Below, in pieces: positions 25,338-34,894 of a stretch of DNA of 64,000 nucleotides. The first letter of the stretch is position 1. Each line of letters opens with the position of its first letter. Under the pieces are notes generated by a model. It worked only from the letters and a program-made list of their open reading frames with translations, ran no database searches and was not told the origin of the DNA. A program made the position numbers and the translations under genes. The stretch comes from Pseudomonadota bacterium (lineage in GTDB: Bacteria; Pseudomonadota; Alphaproteobacteria; Rhodospirillales; Magnetospirillaceae), in contig JAFAAW010000092.1 of assembly GCA_023426365.1 (NCBI GenBank), positions 30,937 to 94,936 of the forward strand, given 5' to 3'.

Positions 25338-26643
25338 GCTCGCCCCCCCGCCGCAGCAGGCGGCCCGAAACCTGCACCACGAAGATCACGCCGCCCAGCA
25401 CGGCAATGGCGCCGCCCAGGCCGACCACCCCCATGGCGGCCAGCTTGAGCGCGCTGTCCAACCCCTGCTCGGCGCCGGCGGTCTTGCGCGCGACCCCGGC
25501 CAGCCCGGCCAGATAAAAGCCGAGCGCGTGCAGCGCCTGTCCGCCGCCATACAACAGGAATTGCGCCCGCACCCAGCCGGCGCCGCCGCGCCCGATGGCC
25601 GGCAGCAGGCGCGCATGGATCACCCCCATCAGCGCCAGGTTCACCCCGCCGATCACCGCATGGTAATGGGACGGCGTGCGGGTGTCGGCCACACCCAGCC
25701 CGAACCCGGCCAATCCGCCCAGGCCGAACACCGCCAGCGACAGCACCAGGGCCAGCAGCGCAGGCGAACGCCAGTCGCGCGGCCCGCGCCACAGCCGCAG
25801 GCACAGCGCGGCGGCGAACACCAGGGGCGCCAGCGGCAGGCCCGCCCACAGCAGCGCGGTGAACGCCTGACGGTGGGGCAGCCCCAGCACGTCCAGGCGA
25901 TAGGCGAAGGGGGCCATGGCCGCCGCCAGCATCAGCACGCCGAAGGCGGCGCGCGCTGGCCACGCCGGCACCAGCTCCCGCCCCCATTCTGCCCGCGCCA
26001 GCATTTGCCATCCCGTCAGCAACAGCGCCGCATTGACCAGTTGCAGCACATGGCCGCCGCCCCAGAACAGGCGCTCGTTGAAGTGTTCGATGGGGGTTCC
26101 GGCGGGGATCAGCAGGGCGGCCAGGGCGAAACAGGCCAAGGCCGACAACAGGCAGAACGAAGCGCATCCCAGGCCGTCCGGCGTGCCCAGCCCGCGCAAG
26201 CATGCCAGCGCCACCCCCGCCGCTAGCACGGCCAGCCCGGCATAGAACAGCGGATGCACCAGGACCGGCACGTAATTGTTCAAGGACGCCTCGCCCCCGC
26301 CGTTCAGGGTGGGCACCAGCAACAGGCCGCATCCGGCCAGGGCCAGCGCCAGCCCGGCAAAGCCCAGCGCCCGCCCGCGCGGGGCGGCGACCAGCCCGCT
26401 CAGCGCGCCCAGCATGGCCAGCAGCCAGACCTGGAACGAAAAGACCACGTGGGTGACCAGCCCGCGATGGAAGAAGTCCGCCCCCCACGGCACTCGCTCC
26501 TGCAGCCCCGGCATGCGCGACGCCACCAGCGCCAGCGCCAGCCCGCCGGCCACCGCCAGCGCCCCCAACGCCAGCAGCAGCCAGCCGCGCAACTCGGCGC
26601 GCGCGGCCCGGTCTTGCGCAAGCAGATGGCCGGTCATGCTCAT
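25330..26643 (-). CDS. Heme-copper oxidase/NO reductase-superfamily subunit I homologue lacking the helix-7 His pair
   Basis: A 437-residue, roughly 12-helix membrane protein. The low-spin heme His65 (LVTHVVFSFQVW), a helix-6 CuB-type His198 (FWGGGHVLQLVN) and the HYH pair His326/His328 (heme ligands) are all present. The helix-7 His-His that normally completes CuB is replaced by residues near APFAYRLD (244-251), and no Tyr lies at +4 from His198. It may be an alternative NO reductase, since it neighbours nir genes and pairs with a CuA subunit, or a non-catalytic homologue. A second start ATG six bases later is possible. Confidence 0.75.
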   Translation of the reverse strand: MSMTGHLLAQDRAARAELRGWLLLALGALAVAGGLALALVASRMPGLQERVPWGADFFHRGLVTHVVFSFQVWLLAMLGALSGLVAAPRGRALGFAGLALALAGCGLLLVPTLNGGGEASLNNYVPVLVHPLFYAGLAVLAAGVALACLRGLGTPDGLGCASFCLLSALACFALAALLIPAGTPIEHFNERLFWGGGHVLQLVNAALLLTGWQMLARAEWGRELVPAWPARAAFGVLMLAAAMAPFAYRLDVLGLPHRQAFTALLWAGLPLAPLVFAAALCLRLWRGPRDWRSPALLALVLSLAVFGLGGLAGFGLGVADTRTPSHYHAVIGGVNLALMGVIHARLLPAIGRGGAGWVRAQFLLYGGGQALHALGFYLAGLAGVARKTAGAEQGLDSALKLAAMGVVGLGGAIAVLGGVIFVVQVSGRLLRRGGEHG

Positions 26644-27049
26644 GGGCGTCGTCCCCTTTCCCGGACAGATGGGAAGCCGGAAAAGAAAAAACCAGTGTTC
26701 ACAGGGGCATGCCAACCAACGGCCAAGGCGACAAAGACCATCGGCCAGGACCGATGTCCCATGCCGCCCGGCCGCTCGGCCGATTGACGGTAAAGCGCCA
26801 CCAAGCTGTGGTGTTGGCAAAAAAATCACGGCGGCGGCATGGATTGCTGCTGCCCAGTCTTGTGCCGCGCCGCCACCATCCCCACAATCATTATTTGACA
26901 GGCAAAAGAACTCATGGCCTACTTTTGAAAAATTCCGGCCCAGGTGCGCGTCGCAAGGCGTAACACTTTAATATAGGGACGGGGAAATGCCGCGATGCAG
27001 CAATAAAATGTTGCGCCGCAACAATAAGAACTTGTAACGGGAGGGTTCC
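26644..27049. other. Intergenic region before the Liv-type operon
   Basis: A 406-base gap between the divergent heme-copper-type unit and the ABC importer operon. The right half is A/T-richer than its surroundings and contains TTGACA at 26895 with TACTTT 19 bases further and TAATATAG near 26968, which are weak promoter candidates for the importer. CGGGAGGG lies just before the importer ATG. No gene, repeat or clear FNR-type palindrome was found. Confidence 0.5.
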
Positions 27050-27806
27050 ATGGGGGACGATTTCATCGTCGAAACCCGTAACCTTACAAAGGAATTTAAA
27101 GGTTTTGTCGCCGTGTCCGACGTCAACCTAAAGGTACGGCGGCACACGATCCACGCCCTGATCGGCCCCAACGGCGCCGGCAAGACAACCTGCTTCAACC
27201 TGATCACCAAGTTCCTGCCGGCGTCGCGCGGAACCATCCTGTTCAACGGGCGCGACATCACCCACGCCAAGCCGGCCGCCATCGCCCGCCAGGGCATGGT
27301 GCGCAGCTTCCAGATCTCGGCGGTGTTCGGACACCTGACCGCGCTGGAGAACGTGCGCGTGGCGCTGCAGCGCAAGCTGGGCAACTCGTTCCAGTTCTGG
27401 CGCTCGGACCGGTCGCTGTCGCAACTGGACGCGCGGGCCGAGGAATTGCTGGACGCGGTCGGTGTGACCCAGTGGCGCGACACCCCGGCGGGCGAGCTGT
27501 CCTATGGCCGCAAGCGGGCGCTGGAGATCGCCACCACCCTGGCGCTGGACCCCGAGATGCTGCTGCTGGACGAGCCCATGGCCGGCATGGGCACGGAAGA
27601 CGTGGCGCGCACCGCCCAACTGATCCGCCAGGTGGCCCGGGACCGCACCGTGCTGATGGTCGAACACAACCTATCGGTCGTCGCCGACCTGTCGGACACC
27701 ATCACCGTGCTGAAACTGGGCAAGGTGCTGGCCGAGGGGCCGTATGCGGAAATCTCGGCCAATCCCGAGGTGATCGAGGCTTACATGGGACACGGAGTGG
27801 GCGGCC

Positions 27807-27814
<8 letters not shown>
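27050..27814 (+). CDS. Branched-chain amino acid-type ABC importer ATPase (LivG-like)
   Basis: A 254-residue ATPase with Walker A GPNGAGKTT (~residue 38), the LivG-typical ARQGMVRSFQ block, variant signature LSYGRKRALEIA and Walker B MLLLDEPMAGMG. It ends EAYMGHG as LivG/UrtD proteins do. With the next four genes it forms a complete HAAT-family importer; the substrate class (amino acid, amide, urea or aromatic acid) is not resolved. It overlaps the LivF-like gene by 8 bases. Confidence 0.92.
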
Positions 27815-28520
<706 letters not shown>

Positions 28521-28652
28521 CCGGATTCCTGGCCCGTCAGGCCCCGGGCACCCCGGGGCCGCCACGGACGCCGGACAAGAACCGGCGGTGACGAACGAAG
28601 AACGTGCCAAAGGGCAACAAGCCCGCACGACACACATGGAGGAGTGTTCACG

Positions 28653-29864
28653 ATGCTGAAGAAGACGTTGGTGGGTGCGGTCGCCGCCTTGGCGCTGATG
28701 ACCGGCACGGCGAACGCGCAATACAGCGACAACAAGATCAAGATCGGCGTTCTGACCGACCTTTCCGGCACCTATTCGGACCTGGCCGGCCAGGGTTCGG
28801 TGGTGGCGGCCCAGATGGCGATCGAGGATTTCGGCGGCAAGCTGAACGGCATGCCCATCGAACTCGTCTCGGCCGATCATCAGAACAAGGCGGACATCGC
28901 CTCTTCCATCGCGCGCAAATGGTACGACACCGAGCAGGTTGACGCCATCTTCGACCTGGTCACCACCGCGGCCGCCGTGGCGGTGCGCGAGGTCAGCCGA
29001 GAGAAGGGCAAGGTGGACATCAACTCGGGCGCCGGCTCGACCATCCTGACCAACGACAAGTGCTCGGCCACCGGCTTCCACTGGACCTACGACGTCTATG
29101 CCATGGCGGTGGGCACCGGCAATGCGGTGGTCAAGCAGGGCGGCGATTCGTGGTACTTCCTGACCGCGGATTATGCCTTCGGCCACGACCTCGAGGCGCA
29201 GACCGCCAAGGTGGTCAAGGCCAATGGCGGCACGGTCAAGGGGGCGGTGCGCCATCCCTTCCCCAATTCCGACTTCTCGTCCTTCCTGCTGCAGGCGCAG
29301 GCGTCGGGGGCCAAGATCATCGGCCTGGCCAATGCGGGCTCCGACACCATCAACGCCATCAAGCAGGCCAAGGAATTCGGCATCACCCAGGCCGGGCAAT
29401 CGCTGGCGGGCCTGCTGGTGTTCATTTCCGACGTCCACTCGCTGGGCCTGGACACCGCCCAGGGCATGATGCTGACCACCGGCTATTACTGGGATCGCGA
29501 CGACGCCAGCCGCGCGTTTGCCAAGCGCTGGAGCGAGCGGATGAAGAACCGCATGCCCACCATGGTCCATGCCGGCGTCTATTCCTCGGTCCTGCATTAC
29601 CTGCGCTCGGTCGAGGCGGCCAAGACCGACGAAGGCGCCAAGGTGGCGAACCAGATCCGCACCCTGCCCATCAAGGACTTCTTCGCCGTCAACGGCAAGG
29701 TGCGCCCCGATGGCCGCATGGTCCACGACATGTATCTGGCGCAGGTGAAGAAGCCGTCCGAGTCCAAGGGGCCGTGGGATTACTACAACATCCTGCGCAC
29801 CATTCCGGGCGACGAGGCGTTCAAGCCCCTGTCCGAGAGCACCTGCGCGCTGGTGAAGAAGTGA
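28653..29864 (+). CDS. ABC importer periplasmic substrate-binding protein (LivK-like)
   Basis: A 403-residue type I periplasmic binding protein with a Sec signal (residues 1-23). KIKIGVLTDLSGTYSDLAGQG is the standard start of the mature domain. Its ligand cannot be read from sequence. The ATG at 28653 is chosen because GGAGGAG lies 8 bases upstream; an in-frame GTG at 28644 would fall inside that site. It sits mid-operon, followed by a hairpin-rich 180-base gap. Confidence 0.92.
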   Translation: MLKKTLVGAVAALALMTGTANAQYSDNKIKIGVLTDLSGTYSDLAGQGSVVAAQMAIEDFGGKLNGMPIELVSADHQNKADIASSIARKWYDTEQVDAIFDLVTTAAAVAVREVSREKGKVDINSGAGSTILTNDKCSATGFHWTYDVYAMAVGTGNAVVKQGGDSWYFLTADYAFGHDLEAQTAKVVKANGGTVKGAVRHPFPNSDFSSFLLQAQASGAKIIGLANAGSDTINAIKQAKEFGITQAGQSLAGLLVFISDVHSLGLDTAQGMMLTTGYYWDRDDASRAFAKRWSERMKNRMPTMVHAGVYSSVLHYLRSVEAAKTDEGAKVANQIRTLPIKDFFAVNGKVRPDGRMVHDMYLAQVKKPSESKGPWDYYNILRTIPGDEAFKPLSESTCALVKK

Positions 29865-29919
29865 GACCGGCCAACCTTTGGTTTGACCTGTTGGCCGGTA
29901 TCCGGCCGCCATTGCGGCG

Positions 29920-29954
29920 GCGGCCAAGCCGCCGGAGGCGGCGCCCGGCGAGGG
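29920..29954. repeat. Dispersed 35-bp intergenic repeat, copy 2
   Basis: It matches the segment at 12447-12481 with 33 of 35 bases identical (both differences are A to G). As there, a GC hairpin of different sequence (GCCGCC/GGCGGC) precedes it. It lies in the gap between the binding-protein and first permease genes. Confidence 0.8.
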
Positions 29955-29960
29955 ACAATA

Positions 29961-29986
29961 CAACCGGTCAATTCATTGACCGGTTG
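29961..29986. repeat. 26-bp perfect inverted repeat
   Basis: CAACCGGTCAAT (29961-29972) and ATTGACCGGTTG (29975-29986) are perfect reverse complements around a 2-base centre. The symmetry suits either a protein-binding site or an mRNA hairpin. It follows directly after repeat copy 2. Confidence 0.8.
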
Positions 29987-30002
29987 ATGTAACGACGCCC
30001 GG

Positions 30003-30024
30003 GGGGCGCCCTTCGGGGCGCCCC
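30003..30024 (+). other. UUCG-tetraloop hairpin between binding-protein and permease genes
   Basis: GGGGCGCCC (30003-30011), loop TTCG, GGGCGCCCC (30016-30024): a 9-bp GC stem closed by the very stable UUCG tetraloop. No T-run follows, so it is more likely a 3' mRNA-stabilising or processing element than a terminator. GGAGG for the next gene lies 6 bases beyond it. Confidence 0.75.
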
Positions 30025-30044
30025 GTCACGGAGGATTCGACGCG

Positions 30045-30932
30045 ATGATGACGGTCTTCGGCATCCCGGCGGCGGCATTGTTCGGCCAGCTTCTGCTGGG
30101 CCTGATCAACGGCGCCTTCTATGCCATGCTCAGCCTGGGCTTGGCCCTGATCTTCGGCCTGCTCAACATCATCAATTTCAGCCACGGCGCCCAGTACATG
30201 ATGGGCGCGTTCGTCGCCTGGCTGCTGCTGACCTATGCCGGCGCCGGCTATTGGGTGGCTTTGGCACTGGCGCCCGTGCTGGTGGCGGTGGTGGGTATCA
30301 TCATCGAACGCACCATGCTGTCGCGGCTGTACAAGCTGGACCACCTTTACGGCCTGCTGCTGACCTTCGGGCTGGCGCTGATCATCGAAGGCGCATTCCG
30401 CCAGCTTTACGGCATTTCCGGCATGCCCTATGCCGTGCCCAAGGAACTGGCCGGCGGTTGGAACCTAGGCTTCATGTACCTGCCCATCTATCGCGGCTGG
30501 GTGGTTGCGGCCTCGCTGGTGCTGTGCCTGGGCACCTGGTTCGCCATCGAAAAGACCAAGCTGGGCGCCTATTTGCGCGCCGCCACGGAAAACCCGGCCC
30601 TGGTCCAGGCTTTCGGCATCAACGTGCCGATCATGATCACCCTGACCTACGGTTTCGGCGTGGCCTTGGCCGCCATCGCCGGCGTGCTGGCGGCGCCGGT
30701 CTATTCGGTCAACCCGCTGATGGGTTCGAACCTGATCATCGTGGTGTTCGCCGTGGTGGTGATCGGCGGCATGGGGTCCATCATGGGCTCCATCCTCACC
30801 GGCTTCATGCTTGGCCTTCTCGAGGGATTGACCAAGGTGTTCTACCCCGAGGCAGCGGCGACCGTCATCTTCATGGTCATGGTGGTGGTGCTGCTCGTCA
30901 AGCCCGCCGGCCTGTTCGGCAAGGGAGCGTGA
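30045..30932 (+). CDS. Branched-chain amino acid-type ABC permease (LivH-like)
   Basis: A 295-residue integral membrane protein with about eight hydrophobic segments. Its LLLGLINGAFYAMLSLGLALIFG start and LLNIINFSHGAQYMMGA stretch are the classic LivH signature, as is the GGMGSIMGSILTGFMLGL loop near the C-terminus that contacts the ATPases. It lies four bases before the second permease. Confidence 0.93.
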   Translation: MMTVFGIPAAALFGQLLLGLINGAFYAMLSLGLALIFGLLNIINFSHGAQYMMGAFVAWLLLTYAGAGYWVALALAPVLVAVVGIIIERTMLSRLYKLDHLYGLLLTFGLALIIEGAFRQLYGISGMPYAVPKELAGGWNLGFMYLPIYRGWVVAASLVLCLGTWFAIEKTKLGAYLRAATENPALVQAFGINVPIMITLTYGFGVALAAIAGVLAAPVYSVNPLMGSNLIIVVFAVVVIGGMGSIMGSILTGFMLGLLEGLTKVFYPEAAATVIFMVMVVVLLVKPAGLFGKGA

Positions 30933-30936
30933 GACA

Positions 30937-31920
30937 ATGGCCAAGCAAGACGTCACCCTGAGCGCGCCGGCCGCCGCACCCGCGCGGCCCACCTCGCGCC
31001 AGCTTCTGTTCGTGCTTGCGCTGCTGGCGCTCGCGCTGGCCGCGCCGTTCGGCATCTACCCGGTCTTTCTGATGAAGGGGCTGTGCTTCGCCCTGTTCGC
31101 CTCGGCCTTCAACCTGCTGCTGGGCTATGTGGGCCTGCTGTCCTTCGGCCATGCCATGTTCTTCGGCTGGTCGGCCTATGTGACCGCCCACGCCGCCAAG
31201 GAATGGGGCCTGACCCCGGAACTGGCGATCCTGGCCGGCGTCGCCTTGGCGGCGGTGATGGGCACGGTGGTGGGCTGGCTGGCCATCCGCCGCCAGGGCA
31301 TCTATTTCGCCATGATCACGCTGGCGCTGGCGCAGTTGATGTTCTTCCTGGCCGGACAGGCCCCCTTCACCCAGGGCGAGGACGGCATCCAGGGCGTGCC
31401 GCGCGGCCATCTGTTCGGCCTGATCGACCTGTCGCAGATGCTGAACATGTACTACTTCGTGCTGGCGGTGTTCGTCGCAGCACTGCTGTTCCTCTATCGC
31501 GTGGTGCACTCGCCCTTCGGCCAGGTGCTCAAGGCCATCCGCGACAACGAACCGCGCGCCGTCTCGCTGGGCTATCAGGTGGAGCGCTACAAGCTGATGG
31601 CGTTCGTGCTGTCGGCCACGCTGGCCGGTCTGGCCGGCTCGGTCAAAAGCCTGGTGTTCCAGTTGGCGTCCCTGGCCGACGTCCACTGGCATGCCTCGGG
31701 CGAGGTGGTGTTGATGACGCTGCTGGGCGGTGTCGGCACCGTGTTCGGCCCGACCGTGGGCGCCTTCCTGGTGGTCACCATCCAGAACTACTTCTCCGAA
31801 GCCGGGTCGTGGGTGACCATCATCCAGGGCGCGATCTTCGTCGTCTGCGTGCTGGCCTTCCGCAGCGGCATCGTCGGCGTGCTGGCGCCGTGGCTGAAAA
31901 AGCGCGGCATCCAAGCATAA
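30937..31920 (+). CDS. Branched-chain amino acid-type ABC permease (LivM-like)
   Basis: A 327-residue membrane protein. FNLLLGYVGLLSFGHAMFFG is the LivM signature, and VVHSPFGQVLKAIRDNEPRA is the conserved cytoplasmic loop. It completes the five-gene importer. The stress-protein gene follows after 11 bases and is probably co-transcribed. Confidence 0.93.
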   Translation: MAKQDVTLSAPAAAPARPTSRQLLFVLALLALALAAPFGIYPVFLMKGLCFALFASAFNLLLGYVGLLSFGHAMFFGWSAYVTAHAAKEWGLTPELAILAGVALAAVMGTVVGWLAIRRQGIYFAMITLALAQLMFFLAGQAPFTQGEDGIQGVPRGHLFGLIDLSQMLNMYYFVLAVFVAALLFLYRVVHSPFGQVLKAIRDNEPRAVSLGYQVERYKLMAFVLSATLAGLAGSVKSLVFQLASLADVHWHASGEVVLMTLLGGVGTVFGPTVGAFLVVTIQNYFSEAGSWVTIIQGAIFVVCVLAFRSGIVGVLAPWLKKRGIQA

Positions 31921-31931
31921 AGGGGGTTGGC

Positions 31932-32744
31932 ATGATCAAGGACATCCTGGTCCACCTGGATGGCGGCGACCGCGACGCATTGCGCATCGCCACCGCTTTG
32001 CATCTGGCGACCCGCTTCGGCGGGCGCCTGACCGGCCTGTTCGCCCGCGCCGAGCATCAGCCGGCGGCGGCCGTGGCGCGCCGGGCCTCGGATGCCTTTG
32101 CCCTGGCCGCCAAGCAATCCGAGGAACAGTTCCTGGCCGCCGTCGCCGGGGCCGCCGTGCCGACCCGGTGGTGGAGCCTGGCCCATGGCGAGGCGGGGCA
32201 TGTGCTGCACGAAACCATGGTGGCCGCCCGCTTCCACGACCTTGCCGTGCTGGGCCAGCACCACGAGGGCAAGCAGGCCCCCGAGGAACTGGTGGAGCAC
32301 GTTATCCTGCAATCCGGAAGACCGGTGCTGGTGCTGCCGTCGGTCGGCAATTATCCCACCATCGGCACCAACGTGCTGGTGGCATGGAACGGCGGGCGCG
32401 AGGCCGCCCGCGCCCTGCACGACGCGCTGCCGCTGATGCACGGCGCCAGCCACGTGGAAGTGCTGACCGTGCGCGGCCAGCCGGCCAAGGGCCAGCCAGC
32501 CACCACCCTGCCGCCGCTGTCCATCCAGGATCACCTGTCCGCCCATGCGGTGGTGGTCGCCCGCGAAGTCCTGGCCGGCGAGGAGATCGGCATCATGGAC
32601 CTGTTGCTGTCGCGCGCCTTCGACCAGGGTGCCGACCTGCTGGTGATGGGCGCCCATGGCGGCTATCATCTGCCCTTCTTCAAGGGGGCGGGCACCCGCC
32701 ATATCCTGCGGCATATGACGCTGCCCGTCCTGATGTCCCACTGA
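31932..32744 (+). CDS. Universal stress protein (tandem UspA)
   Basis: A 270-residue protein with two Usp folds (about 1-140 and 145-270). The second carries the ATP-binding pattern G-x2-G-x9-G in GAHGGYHLPFFKGAG. The first half has no clear copy of it. It is translated as the last gene of the importer operon. A link between transport and stress or energy sensing is possible but not shown. Confidence 0.88.
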   Translation: MIKDILVHLDGGDRDALRIATALHLATRFGGRLTGLFARAEHQPAAAVARRASDAFALAAKQSEEQFLAAVAGAAVPTRWWSLAHGEAGHVLHETMVAARFHDLAVLGQHHEGKQAPEELVEHVILQSGRPVLVLPSVGNYPTIGTNVLVAWNGGREAARALHDALPLMHGASHVEVLTVRGQPAKGQPATTLPPLSIQDHLSAHAVVVAREVLAGEEIGIMDLLLSRAFDQGADLLVMGAHGGYHLPFFKGAGTRHILRHMTLPVLMSH

Positions 32745-33062
32745 CCGACGCCGACAAGGCGAATTTTCGGCATGCCCGCATGCGGTGGTCATTCGACCCC
32801 CAGGCGGGCATGTCCTTTTGCGCGCCTGTAACTACCGCCCACACGTAGAAATTCACCCGACCATACCAGCGATAAAACCAACACCTGCACAGCAGTGCAT
32901 AAGATTATTTATGAACAATTCATTATTCGATACGCACAACAACTTTGCCTTCACAACTCACTTGCAAATTTTTATATAGCGTTCACATAGTCCAGAAACG
33001 ACATTCACACACCATCCCTATCGTCATGCAAGCATCGAACACATTTCAGAGGGGACTGGCGC
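32745..33062. other. Intergenic region before the split Aer genes
   Basis: A 318-base gap. CATGCCCGC (32771-32779) and GCGGGCATG (32804-32812) form a hairpin followed by TCCTTTTG, a plausible terminator for the importer operon. The segment ~32850-33020 is unusually A/T-rich for this genome and probably holds the promoter of the PAS/MCP pair. AGAGGGGA lies just before the PAS-gene ATG. No gene was seen. Confidence 0.55.
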
Positions 33063-33587
33063 ATGTCCGTTAACGGCAAGGCGCTTACCGGTATCGAGCG
33101 CCGTTTTCCCGATGACGAAATCATCGTGTCGAAAACCGACCTCAAGGGCCGGCTGACCTATGTCAACGACGTGTTCCTGACCGTGTCCGGCTACTCCGAG
33201 GAGGAGTGCATCGGCCAGCCGCACAGCATGATCCGCCACCCCGAAATGCCGCGCGCCATCTTCAAGCTGCTGTGGGACACCATTTCATCCGGGCGCGAGC
33301 TGTTCGCCTATGTCAACAACCGGGCAAAGAACGGCGACCATTACTGGGTTCTGGCCCACGTGACGCCCAATTTCGACGTGGGCGGCCAGGTCATCGGCTT
33401 TCACTCCAACCGCCGTTCGCCGCGCGCCGAGGCGCTTGCCAGGATCAAGCCGCTTTACCAGACCCTGCTGGACACCGAACGCAGGGCAGCCGACCGCAAG
33501 ATCGGCATGGACGCTGCCTACCGGCAATTGGGGGACATTCTGGCCCGCGAGGGAAAAAGCTATGGCGAATTCATCTTCGGTCTCTAA
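33063..33587 (+). CDS. Aer-type PAS-domain protein
   Basis: A 174-residue soluble protein. Residues ~15-120 are a PAS domain of the Aer aerotaxis type: KTDLKGRLTYVNDVFLTVSGY, then IGQPHSMIRHPEMPRAIFKLLWDTI and GDHYWVLAHVTPNF. Such PAS domains bind FAD and sense redox. The ORF ends ~55 residues after the PAS, just where a membrane anchor would begin in full Aer. The next gene supplies that anchor and the signalling domain and overlaps by 26 bases in another frame. Confidence 0.88.
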   Translation: MSVNGKALTGIERRFPDDEIIVSKTDLKGRLTYVNDVFLTVSGYSEEECIGQPHSMIRHPEMPRAIFKLLWDTISSGRELFAYVNNRAKNGDHYWVLAHVTPNFDVGGQVIGFHSNRRSPRAEALARIKPLYQTLLDTERRAADRKIGMDAAYRQLGDILAREGKSYGEFIFGL

Positions 33588-34863
33588 GGCGCAGCAAGGG
33601 GTGGCCGCCGCCGTGGCGGCCATCGCCGTCGCCGCAATTGCCGTCGCCGTCATCGATGCGTGGTGGCTGCGCCTGCCCCTGGCCCTGCTGCCGGCCATCC
33701 CCCTCCTCTTCGCGCTCGGCAATCTGCGGCGGGCCATGCACAGCATCGAAAAGGCGTCGGCCGTCTGCGCGGCGGCCGCGCGCGGCGACCTCAATGCCCG
33801 CATCCTGGGCATTCGCGGCCACGGCAACGTGGGCAACATGCTGCGCAACATCAACCGCGTGCTGGACCTGACCGAGGCGTTCTGCAAGGAATCCGAGGCC
33901 GCCATGCAGCATGCCATCGAGCGCCAGTATTACCGCAAGATCGTCACGACCGGCCTGCGCGGCGACTTCATCAAGCACGCGACCACCATCAACCGGTCGC
34001 TGGACCAGATGAAGGCCCGCGACGACGACGCGCTGCGCTTCGCCGAGGAAAACGTGCGCACCCTGGTGCAGGAAGTATCCGCCGCCTCGGCCCAGTTGCA
34101 GGCCAATTCCCAGCGCCTGACCGCCAACGTGACCGCCGCCATGCACGAGGCGGTCAGCTCCGCCGCCGCCGCCCAGCAGGCGTCATGCAACGTCCAGGCG
34201 GTGGCCGCCGCCACCGAGGAACTGGCCTCGTCCTTCGGCGAGATCAACCGCCAGACCGCCCTTGCCACCACCATCTCGTCCAGCGCGTCGGAAAAGGCCC
34301 GCCAGACCGACGGCACGGTGCGCGCCCTGGGCGAGGCCGCCAGCCGCATCGGCAGCGTGCTGGAACTGATCCAGGACATCGCGGCCAAGACCAACCTCTT
34401 GGCGCTGAACGCCACCATCGAGGCGGCCCGCGCCGGCGAGGCCGGCAAGGGCTTCGCCGTGGTGGCCCACGAGGTCAAGAACCTGGCCACCCAGACCGCG
34501 CGCGCCACCAACGACATCGCCACCCATGTGGCGGACATCCGCCGGGTGTCGGAGGAAGCGGGCAACGCCATCCAGATGATCGCCACCACCGTCAGCGAGA
34601 TCGAAATGACCTCGACCACCGTTGCCGGCGCGGTGGAGCAGCAGGCGGCGGTGACCCATGAAATCTCGCGCAACGTGGTGCAGGCCGCCGGCGGCACCGG
34701 CGCGGTGTCGGACTCGCTGGGGCTGATTCGCAGCAGCGCCGACCAGAACAACCAGGAGGCGGAGCAGATTTTCTCCGCCGCGTCCAAGCTGGCCGACAAG
34801 GCCGACGATCTGCGCACCCAGATCGACGGCTTCATCGCCCAGATCAAGGGCCGCGCGGCCTGA
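33562..34863 (+). CDS. Methyl-accepting chemotaxis protein, membrane-anchored signalling half of a split Aer
   Basis: A 433-residue protein. It opens with two hydrophobic stretches (residues ~10-32 and ~35-50) and then a HAMP-like/linker region. The classic signalling hairpin tip EDLIQDIAAKTNLLALNATIEAARAGE-type core is seen at ~270-300. There is no periplasmic sensor domain, so it probably depends on the upstream PAS protein for input and reports to CheA/CheW. Its start lies inside the PAS gene, so translation is coupled. Confidence 0.9.
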   Translation: MANSSSVSKAQQGVAAAVAAIAVAAIAVAVIDAWWLRLPLALLPAIPLLFALGNLRRAMHSIEKASAVCAAAARGDLNARILGIRGHGNVGNMLRNINRVLDLTEAFCKESEAAMQHAIERQYYRKIVTTGLRGDFIKHATTINRSLDQMKARDDDALRFAEENVRTLVQEVSAASAQLQANSQRLTANVTAAMHEAVSSAAAAQQASCNVQAVAAATEELASSFGEINRQTALATTISSSASEKARQTDGTVRALGEAASRIGSVLELIQDIAAKTNLLALNATIEAARAGEAGKGFAVVAHEVKNLATQTARATNDIATHVADIRRVSEEAGNAIQMIATTVSEIEMTSTTVAGAVEQQAAVTHEISRNVVQAAGGTGAVSDSLGLIRSSADQNNQEAEQIFSAASKLADKADDLRTQIDGFIAQIKGRAA

Positions 34864-34894
34864 GCCGCGCGGTCGTGGGGCCGGGCGCCCCCCC

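Noticed and set aside
26895..26925. TTGACA near 26895 as part of an FNR-type box
   Set aside because: The second half reads AAAAG, with no GTCAA/ATCAA arm at 4-base spacing. Kept only as a weak -35 candidate.
33540..33600. PAS/MCP junction called as a pseudogene frameshift
   Set aside because: The downstream gene has its own ATG and plausible start context, and both proteins are complete domains, so a split receptor is more likely. Flagged as a finding for checking.
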